Below, in pieces: positions 54,357 to 63,123 of a stretch of DNA of 64,000 bases (its first letter is position 1; each line of letters opens with the position of its first letter). The stretch spans positions 164,478 through 228,477 of the forward strand of contig JAGKWU010000007.1 of the NCBI GenBank assembly GCA_021151695.1. Reading direction: 5' to 3'. The notes beneath the pieces are model-generated. The model was not told where the DNA came from. It was given only the letters and a program-made list of their open reading frames with translations, and did no database searches. The position numbers and the translations under genes were made by a program. The stretch comes from Cellvibrionaceae bacterium (lineage in GTDB: Bacteria; Pseudomonadota; Gammaproteobacteria; Pseudomonadales; Cellvibrionaceae).

Positions 54357-55417
54357 GACTGTACTCCGTTGTCAACGGCCATGACTGCCGGCGCATCCAT
54401 TGATGACTGGGCAGTTGCCAATTGGTCAGAACCTTCCACAGCGGCGCGTATGCTATCGCTGTTTAGCAGGCGTTGAATTTTATCCGCGTAATCCGGGTCA
54501 GTGGCGTAGCCAGCTTTTTGCAATTCTTCTGCGTAGGCTTGTGAATCACTGCCAGCCTCCAGCGCTTTTTCGTAGCGTGGGTTGTTCTTAATCAGCTTTA
54601 CGTAATCGGCAAAGCTTTGCAGGTAATTGTCGTATTGACGAAACTCTGAACGCTCCTGACGAGCGATGCCGCCGCGACTCTCCAATGAATTAACCGCGAC
54701 ACTTTTACCTTGCCAATTACCGCTCGCTTTAATGTTGAACAAATTGAAAGTATTGTTGCCCTGGGCGTCGTGAATTAAATGCTTGCCCCATCCTGTTTCC
54801 AACGCCGCTTGTGCAAGCAATACATCGACACCCACGTTTAATTCAGCCGCTGCTTTTTCGGCGTAGGGTTTCAACTTGGCAATAAATTCATCGGCAGTTT
54901 TTACCACGGCATCTTTAATGCCGGTCGCCGCTGTCGATAAAAATGAAGCGTTATTGTCACTCGTCATAGCCGCAGGCGCCGCGCTTTGCTGCAGGGCTTT
55001 GCGTACAGGCGCAGGGATTTTTTCACTCAGCACTTGCCGCTGGATGTTGGCTTCCACATCGTCACCGCCCTGCCCCTTTTTGCCATACATGGACTGCATT
55101 TGGCGATACATGGTTTTGGCAATGCCCATACCTTCACCGCTCGTGAGGTTGAGTACCATTTGCTGATCAAGCATTTCCTGATGGAACTTCACTTCGTTGC
55201 TGGAAAACATATCGCCTTCGCCAAACACTTCGTTGGCATCGCGCATGCTTTTCAGCATTTGCTGTACAAACATGGCTTCAAATTTTTTGGCAATCTCTTT
55301 CAGCGCAGCCGGATCATTCTTGCGCCCCATGGCCTTCACAGAGTTAAGTGAATTCTGGTCCAGGTAGGTATCCTGAACTTGCGCTGGGCTGCTGGCTGTG
55401 CTGTTGAGAGATAACAT
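54353..55417 (-). CDS. flgJ: Flagellar rod assembly protein and muramidase FlgJ
   Basis: 354 residues. Residues about 35-130 are the rod-cap domain (KKFEAMFVQQMLKSMRDA, EMLDQQMV). Residues about 190-340 are a glucosaminidase-type peptidoglycan hydrolase, with LLAQAALETGWGKH containing the catalytic Glu and NLFNIKA following. It cuts peptidoglycan so that the rod can cross. It starts directly after the flgI stop (TAAATG) and overlaps flgK by four bases. Confidence 0.96.
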   Translation of the reverse strand: MLSLNSTASSPAQVQDTYLDQNSLNSVKAMGRKNDPAALKEIAKKFEAMFVQQMLKSMRDANEVFGEGDMFSSNEVKFHQEMLDQQMVLNLTSGEGMGIAKTMYRQMQSMYGKKGQGGDDVEANIQRQVLSEKIPAPVRKALQQSAAPAAMTSDNNASFLSTAATGIKDAVVKTADEFIAKLKPYAEKAAAELNVGVDVLLAQAALETGWGKHLIHDAQGNNTFNLFNIKASGNWQGKSVAVNSLESRGGIARQERSEFRQYDNYLQSFADYVKLIKNNPRYEKALEAGSDSQAYAEELQKAGYATDPDYADKIQRLLNSDSIRAAVEGSDQLATAQSSMDAPAVMAVDNGVQS

Positions 55418-56542
55418 TTAGATCACCACTAATTCGGCTTTGAGCGCGCCGGATTGTTTAAGGGCTTCGAGTATCGCCATCAAATCGCTGGGCGAAGCAC
55501 CTACGTTGTTTACTGAGCGCACTATGTCATCCAGAGAGGCACCGGGCGCAAACTTGAACATAGGGTTGGTTTTTTCTGAGGCTTTAACAGTGCTGCTGGG
55601 CACCACTACTGTTTGGCCCTGGCCAAGTGCATTGGGTTGGCTAACGGTAAGGCTCTCGGCAACGGTTACCGTCAAGCTGCCATGCGTAATTGCAACGGGA
55701 GATACGCGTACATTTTTGCCCACCACAATAGTGCCAGTGCGTGAATTGATAATAACTTTGGCAACTTCTTCACCGGGTACCACTTCGATATTTTCCAACA
55801 TGGAAATAAAATCCACGCGCTGCGCTGGATTTTGCGGTGAATCCACGCTGATAGAAACCGAATCCAATGGGCGCGCAACATCGGGGCCCAACATGGCATT
55901 AATTGCTTTTGCCACTTGATTGGCGGTGGTGAAATCCGCGCGATTCAAATTGAATACAATGGGTTGGCCGCCGGCGAAATTGGTTTCCACCATACGCTCT
56001 ACTAAAGCACCGTTGGGAATCCGACCAGCACTGGGAATATTCACTTTAATGCTGGAACCATCAGCACCTTGCGCACCAAAGCCGCCAACAACCAGATTAC
56101 CTTGCGCAACGGCGTAGACCTTTCCATCCAGACCTTTTAACGGTGCTACCAGCAAACTGCCACCGCGCAAGCTTTTGGCGTTACTGATAGATGACACAGT
56201 TACATCCAATGTTTGGCCTGGCTTTGCAAATGCGGGCAGCTCGGCAGTGATCATCACCGCTGCTACGTTTTTCATTTGCATACGAGTACCTTCCGGTACC
56301 GCAATGCCAAATTGTTTCAACATGGAGTTGAACGATTGGGTAGTAAATGGTGATTGCGTGGTCTGGTCACCCGTGCCGTCCAAACCCACCACCAAGCCGT
56401 AGCCCACCAATTGGTTGGGACGAACGCCGGCTACGCTGGCGAGATCTTTGATACGCTCGGCTTGGGCGAATACTGAAAATTGCAGGAAGAAAATTGCAGT
56501 CAGTAGTGTTACGAATTTGTTGGCGAAAAATTTGGTTTTCAT
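55418..56542 (-). CDS. flgI: Flagellar P-ring protein FlgI
   Basis: 374 residues. Signal peptide about 1-28 (ending AQA). RIKDLASVAGVRPNQLVGYGLVVGLDGTGD (in two blocks) is the FlgI signature; the C-terminus LKAELVVI is also typical. It forms the peptidoglycan-level bushing of the motor in the periplasm. It is separated from flgH by 79 bases that hold a copy of the dispersed repeat. Confidence 0.97.
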   Translation of the reverse strand: MKTKFFANKFVTLLTAIFFLQFSVFAQAERIKDLASVAGVRPNQLVGYGLVVGLDGTGDQTTQSPFTTQSFNSMLKQFGIAVPEGTRMQMKNVAAVMITAELPAFAKPGQTLDVTVSSISNAKSLRGGSLLVAPLKGLDGKVYAVAQGNLVVGGFGAQGADGSSIKVNIPSAGRIPNGALVERMVETNFAGGQPIVFNLNRADFTTANQVAKAINAMLGPDVARPLDSVSISVDSPQNPAQRVDFISMLENIEVVPGEEVAKVIINSRTGTIVVGKNVRVSPVAITHGSLTVTVAESLTVSQPNALGQGQTVVVPSSTVKASEKTNPMFKFAPGASLDDIVRSVNNVGASPSDLMAILEALKQSGALKAELVVI

Positions 56543-56564
56543 TACTGATATCTCGATTTATCTG

Positions 56565-56619
56565 ACATCGTCATCTCAAGAGCTGGATCCCCGGCCTGCG
56601 GCCGAGGATGACGACTCCC
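56565..56619. repeat. Dispersed repeat element, copy 4, between flgH and flgI
   Basis: CTGGATCCCC at 56583 through GGATGACGACTCCC at 56605-56618 matches one end of the full copy at 20386-20501, with CATCGTCATC at 56566-56575 as a weak left arm. An internal GGCC-TGC-GGCC hairpin is present. It starts three bases after the flgH stop, inside the operon. Confidence 0.75.
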
Positions 56620-56621
56620 GG

Positions 56622-57317
56622 CTAAAACGGCCACCAGCCGCTGTTGAAGAATTTGGACAACCAACCCATATTTTGCGAATCCGCCAAAGTACCTGTACCG
56701 CTGTAGGAAATTTTGGCGTTGGCAAGACGCGTTGAAAGTACCGTGTTATCTGGTGCTACATCGTCCGGGCGAACTATGCCGCTGATGCGAATAAATTCGT
56801 CACCGCGATTTAACGTCATCCATTTTTCCCCGCGTACAATCAAATTGCCGTTGGGCATAATCTCAGCGACTGTCACGGTGATGTTGCCTTGCAGGCTATT
56901 GCTTTGGTCAGCTCCGGCATCGCCATTAAAGTTGCGGTTCTGGGCAATGTTGGTTGCCAGTGATAAGCCTTTCAGTGTTGGATCTGAACCTAACAAGGTG
57001 CCATCGCCACTGTTAAATTTCGTGGCGTTATCTTTTTTCACATTCACCGTGGCGGATTTTTTAGACACAGTGTTTTCGCTCAATTTGATGGTGATGATGT
57101 CACCCACAAAATGCGCTTTGCGATCGTTAAACAAGGCAAGGCCATAAGAATCCTGGTAGAGCGAACCATCAGTGCGTTGAGGCATTGCCTGAGCCGCAGA
57201 AATAGTAGGCGCGTAATAAGGATCGCCTGCATGCGGCTTTTCATTTGTCATGCAACCACTCAACACCAGCGTCACTGCTGCACTTGCCAAACCGGTGAAC
57301 ACGCGTTGGTTTTTCAT
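56622..57317 (-). CDS. flgH: Flagellar L-ring lipoprotein FlgH
   Basis: 231 residues from ATG 57317; the frame opens at 57332. Lipoprotein signal ending LSGC (Cys22). The family blocks LFNDRKAHFVGDIITIKLSE, GNLIVRGEKWMTLN and EFIRISGIVRPDD are present. FlgH forms the outer-membrane ring of the motor. The lipidated Cys anchors it. It follows flgG after about 40 bases. Confidence 0.97.
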   Translation of the reverse strand: MKNQRVFTGLASAAVTLVLSGCMTNEKPHAGDPYYAPTISAAQAMPQRTDGSLYQDSYGLALFNDRKAHFVGDIITIKLSENTVSKKSATVNVKKDNATKFNSGDGTLLGSDPTLKGLSLATNIAQNRNFNGDAGADQSNSLQGNITVTVAEIMPNGNLIVRGEKWMTLNRGDEFIRISGIVRPDDVAPDNTVLSTRLANAKISYSGTGTLADSQNMGWLSKFFNSGWWPF

Positions 57318-57357
57318 GATGGTGTTTCTCAAAAAAGTGAAATAGCTGCTTAAAAAA

Positions 57358-58146
57358 TTAAATATTTTGCGAGATGTATTGCAACATCTGATCCGCAGTA
57401 GAAACCACTTTCGAGTTCATCTCGTAAGCACGTTGAGTGGTAATCATGTTCACCATCTCTTCTACGATATCCACGTTGGAGCTTTCCAATTGGCCCTGCA
57501 ATAAAGTACCCATGCCATTTTCAGCAGGCGCACCTTGGGTGGCTGTTCCGCTGGCGACTGTCTCTACAAACAGGTTGCCGCCAATAGCTTGCAAACCGGC
57601 GGGGTTTACAAAGTCGGCCAGAGTGATATTGCCGATCTGCTGGGGCGTTGCGGCGTTGGAATCGTTGTAAGCGTTGACGGTACCGTCTTTGCCAATGGTG
57701 ATGTGGTTGGTACCTTGCGGTACGGTAATAGCAGGCTCTAACACCAGCCCTTCAGAGTTCACCACTTGACCATCACTGTTTAATTCCAGCTGGCCATTGC
57801 GGGTGTAAGCGATGGTTCCATCTGGTTGCAGCACTTGCAAAAAGCCGCGACCGTTAATAGCAACATCAAGCGGTTGCTCAGTTACTTGTAAATTGCCCTG
57901 GGTGAATTGCTTTTGGGTTGCCACTACGCGGCTACCTGTACCCAGCTGTAAACCGGATGGCAGTTGTGAATCCTGGGTTTCTTTGGCACCCGGCTGGCGC
58001 TGCACCTGATAAATCAAGTCTTCAAAATGGGCGCGGTCACGTTTGAAGCCAACGGTGCTGGTGTTGGCCAGGTTGTTAGAAATCGTTGTGAGTTGTTTGT
58101 CCTGGGCGGCCAGGCCGGTTTTACTCACATAAAGGGCAGACATCAT
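57358..58146 (-). CDS. flgG: Flagellar distal rod protein FlgG
   Basis: 262 residues, the usual length. SALYVSKTGLAAQDKQLTTI, SNNLANTSTVGFKRDRAHF and the C-terminal SSNVDIVEEMVNMI, TTQRAYEMNSKVVSTADQ are typical. It forms the distal rod. AGAGG precedes the double ATG; either Met may serve. Confidence 0.97.
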   Translation of the reverse strand: MMSALYVSKTGLAAQDKQLTTISNNLANTSTVGFKRDRAHFEDLIYQVQRQPGAKETQDSQLPSGLQLGTGSRVVATQKQFTQGNLQVTEQPLDVAINGRGFLQVLQPDGTIAYTRNGQLELNSDGQVVNSEGLVLEPAITVPQGTNHITIGKDGTVNAYNDSNAATPQQIGNITLADFVNPAGLQAIGGNLFVETVASGTATQGAPAENGMGTLLQGQLESSNVDIVEEMVNMITTQRAYEMNSKVVSTADQMLQYISQNI

Positions 58147-58220
58147 GGTGTTATACCTCTGTTGCTATCCGGGGGCTGTAATCAGCCTTAATAATTCAGT
58201 GCGTTTGAGCCGATAAAGGC

Positions 58221-58964
58221 TTAAGACATTTGCATCAGCTGCGCTGAAGCAGCGGAGTTGTCTTCCATGGTTTTCATCAATTTCACTTGCATTTCGTACT
58301 GGCGTGACAAGCTCAATATCTGGGTAAATTCGTTCACGGCGTTGACGTTGCTGGCCTCTACCATACCGCTAACGACACGTACGCTGGCGTCCGGCTCAGC
58401 GGTCAGTCCATCGCGTTGACGAAACAGACCGTCTTCACCTTTTTTCAGGTTTTTCACGTCGGGGTTAACCAGCTTGATGCGGTTGGTATCCACCATGGTT
58501 TCTGCCCCTTGCCCCAGCGCAATAATGGAAATGGTTCCGTCAGAACCCACTTCCATTTTCTCCATCGGAGGCAAGCTGATGGGGCCGGAGTTACCCAACA
58601 CAGCCAAGCCATTGGCGGTGCGCAGGGTGCCTGAGGCGTCAATGGTCAGATTTCCGGCGCGGGTGTAGGCCTCGCTACCGTCAGGCGCTTGAACAGCGAT
58701 AAAACCATCGCCCTGCAGGGCGATATCCATGGGGTTTCCAGTTTGTTGGAGGGCGCCGTGGGAAAAATCTGCCCTGGGCGACTCAGTGAGCGCGTAGGCA
58801 CGGGTGGGCTGGCCATCACCGTAATACACCCCCATGCTGCGGGATTGCTCGAAATCCGCCCGGAAACCGGTAGTCCCCAGGTTGGCCATGTTGTTGGCAT
58901 GGTTGGTCTGCGCCAGCATGTTGTTCTTGGCGCCGGTCATGGCGATGTAAAGGCCTCTGTCCAC
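58221..58964 (-). CDS. flgF: Flagellar proximal rod protein FlgF
   Basis: 247 residues, GTG start behind GGGGAGAT. MDRGLYIAMTGAKNNM, QTNHANNMANLGTTGFRADF and the C-terminal EASNVNAVNEFTQILSLSRQ match FlgF. It is the first gene of the flgFGHIJKL unit and has a consensus sigma-54 site 60 bases upstream. A repeat-rich gap of 372 bases separates it from flgE. Confidence 0.96.
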   Translation of the reverse strand: MDRGLYIAMTGAKNNMLAQTNHANNMANLGTTGFRADFEQSRSMGVYYGDGQPTRAYALTESPRADFSHGALQQTGNPMDIALQGDGFIAVQAPDGSEAYTRAGNLTIDASGTLRTANGLAVLGNSGPISLPPMEKMEVGSDGTISIIALGQGAETMVDTNRIKLVNPDVKNLKKGEDGLFRQRDGLTAEPDASVRVVSGMVEASNVNAVNEFTQILSLSRQYEMQVKLMKTMEDNSAASAQLMQMS

Positions 58965-59024
58965 AAGTATCTCCCCGCCCTAAAGCGCTATTTTTTTGGC
59001 AGAAACTGCCGATGCAGGGGATTT

Positions 59025-59040
59025 TGCAAGACGGGTGCCA
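59025..59040 (-). promoter_or_regulatory. Sigma-54 promoter of flgFGHIJKL
   Basis: Minus strand TGGCACCCGTCTTGCA matches the consensus TGGCAC-N5-TTGCA at every defined position, 60 bases before flgF. In Pseudomonas the flgFGHIJKL operon is also sigma-54 dependent. Confidence 0.85.
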
Positions 59041-59134
59041 ACATGGGGAGCCAGCCCATACTGGAGACCAAACCATTGAAAAGAAAGGAGTTAATAAGCG
59101 GCAATGATGCGCCGGAAAACAGTGGCGCAGCAAA

Positions 59135-59164
59135 AGCGGCAAGCAACTTCCGCTGCTTGCCGCT
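59135..59164. repeat. Perfect 11-bp hairpin repeat (GCGGCAA family)
   Basis: AGCGGCAAGCA (59135-59145) and TGCTTGCCGCT (59154-59164) with an 8-base loop. Related GCGGCAA words occur at 63679-63714 and 35026. It may terminate or stabilise the flgBCDE transcript. Confidence 0.65.
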
Positions 59165-59182
59165 GGGGGAATGAATCGAGGC

Positions 59183-59323
59183 GTAGGTTGCGGCGGGCGG
59201 CGCAGGCTAAGCGAAGCGCAATCTGCGCGACCCGCCCAACATGTCCGACTTACAGAATGTGGTGCAGCTAAGGCCAACGTGTTGGGGTGCAGCTTGCTTA
59301 CGCAAGCCTTACCGCCAACCTAC
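59183..59323. repeat. Composite inverted-repeat element
   Basis: Bounded by GTAGGTTG (59183-59190) and CAACCTAC (59316-59323), with inner hairpins such as GCTTGC-TTAC-GCAAGC (59292-59307). The ends and the GCTAAGCGAAGCG interior resemble the widespread GTAGGTTGGGC...GCCCAAC bacterial repeat; two diverged units appear joined head to head. Confidence 0.6.
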
Positions 59324-59336
59324 CCATTAATCAGCT

Positions 59337-61784
59337 TTATCTCAGGTTAATGATTGTCTGCGTAGTCGCATTCGCCGTTTCGATGGTTTTGGCGTTCGCC
59401 TGGTAGTTGCGTTGGGCAATGATCAGATTTACCAGCTGCTCGGACAAATCCACGTTGGATTCCTCTAATGCACCGGAGTGAATATCACCCAGCGACGCTG
59501 AACCCGGTGCACCTATCACCGGCTCACCGGTTTCAAAGGTTTGCGCCCACATGGTGTTGCCCACAGGTTTCAAGCCTTCAATATTGTTGAAGTTGGCCAA
59601 AGCTACCTGCCCCAGTGTTTGCGCTTCGCCGTTGGTAAAACGGGCGAAGAGAATACCGCGGGCATCCACGTCCAGGCCTGCCAGGCGACCGGTGGTGTAA
59701 CCGTTCTGGTCCAGGCTTTCCACTGAAAACACGCTACCAAACTGGGTTGAGCCAGTCAGGTCAATGGCAAAGTTGGAGCTGGCTGGCGGCTCGGCCACAG
59801 GGATAGTACCGCCTTGCAACACATTCAATGGACCGAGGGCACCCAGTGGTTTGCCATCAGAGCCAACAGGTGTCCAGTTAGAGACCAGCAGACTGTCAGT
59901 TAATGCCTCATCCAAAGAGCCATCTTCTTTGAAGTAGATGTTATAGGTGGCCATGGTTGGCGCCGTGTTATTGGGTGCCGGTAAGGTTGGGTCTGGATCG
60001 CCCACGTTCTGGCCATCAATTTGCACATAGACCTTCCAGTGGTTTTTCACTGTAGTTGGATCAGCAGCATCGTAATCCTGTTTTACGAAGTAAGAGCGCA
60101 TCACGTGTGAGTTGCCCAAGCTGTCGTAAATGGTGGATGAAGTCGCGTGGTTGTAAGTCTTTTGGTCGGTAGGATCAAAAGAGTTCATTGGCACAGGGGT
60201 AAAACTGTTTGCCTGGAAAGGTGCAAACAGGTTGCCAACAACCGGAGTACTGCTTTCGATGCTATAACCGGCATCCATTACTATGTCGATGGTGCCACCA
60301 ACTACCAGCGCATCAGTAGTGGTATTCAGGGTTTGCAGAGTGGCATTCTCATCAGAGCCTGTCACTTCAATACTGCCAGCGGGTATAGCAACTGCAGCGG
60401 GCGGCACATCTTTCAAGCCATCATTAAAAGCAAATTTCAGGTCGTCACCGCGCGACGATGTCACCACCAGGTTAGTACCTACCACCTCTGCCGTAATACC
60501 AGACAAACCTGTATTAGCCGTGGAGATCGCATTGATTTGCTGGGCCAAGGTGGCGATATCCTGGGCAGTAAAGCGCACACCATTGAGCTCCAGGTTGGAG
60601 TTGGTGTTGTCAAAGGTTGAACCAGTGACAGTCGCCGTGGTGGTAGCAGTCGCGCTGATGCCAGTCAGGGCATTGATATCTGACGCCGTCTTGGCAGCAC
60701 TGTCACCCGCCTTGCTGGTGTAGGTAAAGGATGAACCTGTAGGAGGCTGAATAACCAGGGTTTGCGCGGCATAACCGTTAGTGACCGCAGGAATACCTGA
60801 TACAGACTGGGCGGCTGGCGCCAAAGCAGCAATTTCATCCACCGCATTGGATAGCGCACTGCTACCAATAGTTGCCGGTGTGGTCAGCAGGTTAATGGTT
60901 GAGGTTGCGCCCTTGGCGGTATCGTTCAACACCAACTGATTAGTCGCCGTGTCAGCCGAAGCAATCACGTTAATACGGGGAGATGAACTGTAGATCTGTG
61001 CGTTGATAACGTTGGCCAGGTCTTTCAGGGTAGAAATAGTGGTCGCTGTACCCAGGGTCGCTGCGTTCAACTTGATCGTTTGGGTACCGTCACCGGTTGA
61101 GGGGGTGGACCCGGCAATCTTGATGGAAAACTCGGTAGGGTTAGCAGCGAAGTCTATCGGGAAGGTCAATGGATTGGCGACAGAACCAACAGCTGAGGTA
61201 GTGGTAGTTGCATCTTTAATTCCCAGCTGTGAAACGCCGATGGCACCACCATTAGTCACAAAGCTGGAGCCAATAGTCTCCAAGTGCTTCTCCCGTGAGT
61301 CCACGTTAAATGACGCTTCCACGCCAGTGGTTTGACGTGGCGCCTGGGTGCTGACATCTACTTTCAGGTTGCCCAGAATACCGCTTACGTTGCCATTGGC
61401 GTCGGCGGCAAAACCTTGCAGGTGGGCACCTGTATTACCAACGATATAACCGTCTTTATCCAGGCCAAATGCACCAGCACGGGTATAGAGCTGGTTGCCA
61501 TTGTCACTCATGACAAAGAAGCCGGAACCGTTAACCGCCAAGTCCATCGCATTCTGGGTGAACTTGAGGTTGCCCTGACTGAAGCTTTGACGCAACGCCA
61601 GCGTAGTCACACCGCTACCGGGCGTAGCCGAACCGCCGCCCAACAGGGAGCTGGTATACACATCACCAAATTCCGCGCGCGAACCTTTAAAACCAATAGT
61701 ACCGGCGTTGGCAATGTTGTTGCCGGTAACTTTCAAATCTGTATCGGCGGCGCGGATACCACTGAGTGCTGTATTGAATGACAT
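59337..61784 (-). CDS. flgE: Flagellar hook protein FlgE, enlarged
   Basis: 815 residues (E. coli 402). The N-terminus SFNTALSGIRAADTDLKVTG, NNIANAGTIGFKGSRAEF and the C-terminus ESNVDLSEQLVNLIIAQRN, ANAKTIETANATTQTI are typical. It polymerises into the hook. About 400 extra residues lie in the middle (about 160-520) and contain flagellin_IN-like units (LNGVRFTAQDIATLAQQINA). It is 87 bases behind flgD. Confidence 0.96.
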   Translation of the reverse strand: MSFNTALSGIRAADTDLKVTGNNIANAGTIGFKGSRAEFGDVYTSSLLGGGSATPGSGVTTLALRQSFSQGNLKFTQNAMDLAVNGSGFFVMSDNGNQLYTRAGAFGLDKDGYIVGNTGAHLQGFAADANGNVSGILGNLKVDVSTQAPRQTTGVEASFNVDSREKHLETIGSSFVTNGGAIGVSQLGIKDATTTTSAVGSVANPLTFPIDFAANPTEFSIKIAGSTPSTGDGTQTIKLNAATLGTATTISTLKDLANVINAQIYSSSPRINVIASADTATNQLVLNDTAKGATSTINLLTTPATIGSSALSNAVDEIAALAPAAQSVSGIPAVTNGYAAQTLVIQPPTGSSFTYTSKAGDSAAKTASDINALTGISATATTTATVTGSTFDNTNSNLELNGVRFTAQDIATLAQQINAISTANTGLSGITAEVVGTNLVVTSSRGDDLKFAFNDGLKDVPPAAVAIPAGSIEVTGSDENATLQTLNTTTDALVVGGTIDIVMDAGYSIESSTPVVGNLFAPFQANSFTPVPMNSFDPTDQKTYNHATSSTIYDSLGNSHVMRSYFVKQDYDAADPTTVKNHWKVYVQIDGQNVGDPDPTLPAPNNTAPTMATYNIYFKEDGSLDEALTDSLLVSNWTPVGSDGKPLGALGPLNVLQGGTIPVAEPPASSNFAIDLTGSTQFGSVFSVESLDQNGYTTGRLAGLDVDARGILFARFTNGEAQTLGQVALANFNNIEGLKPVGNTMWAQTFETGEPVIGAPGSASLGDIHSGALEESNVDLSEQLVNLIIAQRNYQANAKTIETANATTQTIINLR

Positions 61785-61871
61785 GACATACCCCTGAGTG
61801 TTGCGTGGCTACTGCTAGTCACAAGTAAGTTGTTAATGTGGACGACGAGTCCTGATTCTTGGTTGAGCGGC

Positions 61872-62582
61872 CTAGTTAAACTGTTTGACCTTGCTCATAT
61901 CTATTGGGCCTACACCGGCCAGGTTGAGGACGAGCTTGCCGTCAGTACCCAGCGTCACACTGTTGACGTTGGCACTGAGGTTGGTCCCCAGGGACGTGGT
62001 TTTGCCATCCTGAGTGGCGGTCACGTCAAACTTATAGGTGCCAGGCTTCGCGGCAGCTGTCGGTGCCCAATCCAGCAACTGTCCATCTACTTCGATATTC
62101 TGGCCATCCCAACGGAAGTTGTGATCACCTGATGTAGAGGAGCCAATAGGGATAGACGCAACCACTGCACCCTTCTCATCAGAAATATTGATTTTCAGGT
62201 CTTTGGTAGAAGCCGGCAGGTTGTAGCTACCAGACACTATGCCGCCGTCAGCCAGGATACTGGTCGTGCCTTCCACACTTACCGAGCGCCCCACCAACGA
62301 TGAGGCTTGCAGCGCCTGGTTGGACATAAAGTTGCCCGTGAAGCTGCTGAAGTTGGTGTTCAGTTTCTCCAGCCCCTCAACCGAGCTGAACTGCGCCAGC
62401 TGGGCCACAAACTCGGAGTTACTTTGAGGGCTGAGTGGGTCCTGGTTTTTCATTTGCGTAATCATCAGTTCCAAAAAAGCGGCCTGGCCGAGTTCGTTGG
62501 ATTTTTTGGCCGTAGTGGTTTTGTTGGCAATGTCATAATTGCCCAACACATTCGATGCAGTGGTATCGGCTACGTTGCTCAT
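61872..62582 (-). CDS. flgD: Flagellar hook-capping scaffold protein FlgD
   Basis: 236 residues. FLELMITQMKNQDPLSPQSN, then EFVAQLAQFSSVEGLEKLN are the FlgD N-terminal export and cap motifs; the C-terminal 130 residues are the FlgD Ig/Tudor-like part with FRWDGQN. It caps the growing hook and is not in the finished flagellum. It lies 22 bases after flgC. Confidence 0.96.
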   Translation of the reverse strand: MSNVADTTASNVLGNYDIANKTTTAKKSNELGQAAFLELMITQMKNQDPLSPQSNSEFVAQLAQFSSVEGLEKLNTNFSSFTGNFMSNQALQASSLVGRSVSVEGTTSILADGGIVSGSYNLPASTKDLKINISDEKGAVVASIPIGSSTSGDHNFRWDGQNIEVDGQLLDWAPTAAAKPGTYKFDVTATQDGKTTSLGTNLSANVNSVTLGTDGKLVLNLAGVGPIDMSKVKQFN

Positions 62583-62604
62583 GATATTCCCCTAACTATC
62601 CCGC

Positions 62605-63063
62605 TTACTGGCCAAGGGTCAGCACGCGCTGAACCATTTGCTTAGCTGAGTTCATCACCTCCACGTTCATCTGGAACGAACGTGAAGCCGAAATCATATT
62701 GGTCATCTCTTCCACCACATTCACATTGGGGTAGTAGACATAGCCGTCTTTATCCGCCTTGGGGTGGCTGGGCTCATAGCGGCGCTCTAAAGGCGCATCG
62801 CTCTCCACTATCCCCATAACCTGAACACCGGCATCAGCATCGCTTTCAGCAGTCGCTTTATCGCCGTCCAGATTCTGTTGCATGGCCTGCTGCATGGCGT
62901 CTTTGTGGATAGCGGCAAACACCGGTTGGCGGCTGCGATACACCTGATCGATGCTGGAGCTGGCCGACTGGGCGTTGGCCAGGTTACTTGCCGTGGTATT
63001 TAAACGCAGGCTCTGCGCATTCATCCCGGTGCCGGCTATGTCAAAAATGTTTCCCAGTGCCAT
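62605..63063 (-). CDS. flgC: Flagellar proximal rod protein FlgC
   Basis: 152 residues. NIFDIAGTGMNAQSLRLNTT, ASNLANAQSA and the C-terminal YVYYPNVNVVEEMTNMISA, SRSFQMNVEVMNSAKQ are typical FlgC. Proximal rod component, exported by the flagellar type III system. It is 60 bases behind flgB. Confidence 0.97.
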   Translation of the reverse strand: MALGNIFDIAGTGMNAQSLRLNTTASNLANAQSASSSIDQVYRSRQPVFAAIHKDAMQQAMQQNLDGDKATAESDADAGVQVMGIVESDAPLERRYEPSHPKADKDGYVYYPNVNVVEEMTNMISASRSFQMNVEVMNSAKQMVQRVLTLGQ

Positions 63064-63123
63064 GATGTGTCTCGCCTAAAAAGTCGTTAACCAATCGGTT
63101 GTTGAATAGGGTTTGCTAAAAGA

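Larger units (their letters stand above)
58965..59336. other. flgE-flgF intergenic region with promoter and nested repeats
   Basis: 372 bases. In order: a sigma-54 site for flgF at 59025-59040, a strong hairpin at 59135-59164, and a composite inverted-repeat element at 59183-59323. No gene is seen. The content shows that flgBCDE and flgFGHIJKL are separate transcription units. Confidence 0.7.
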
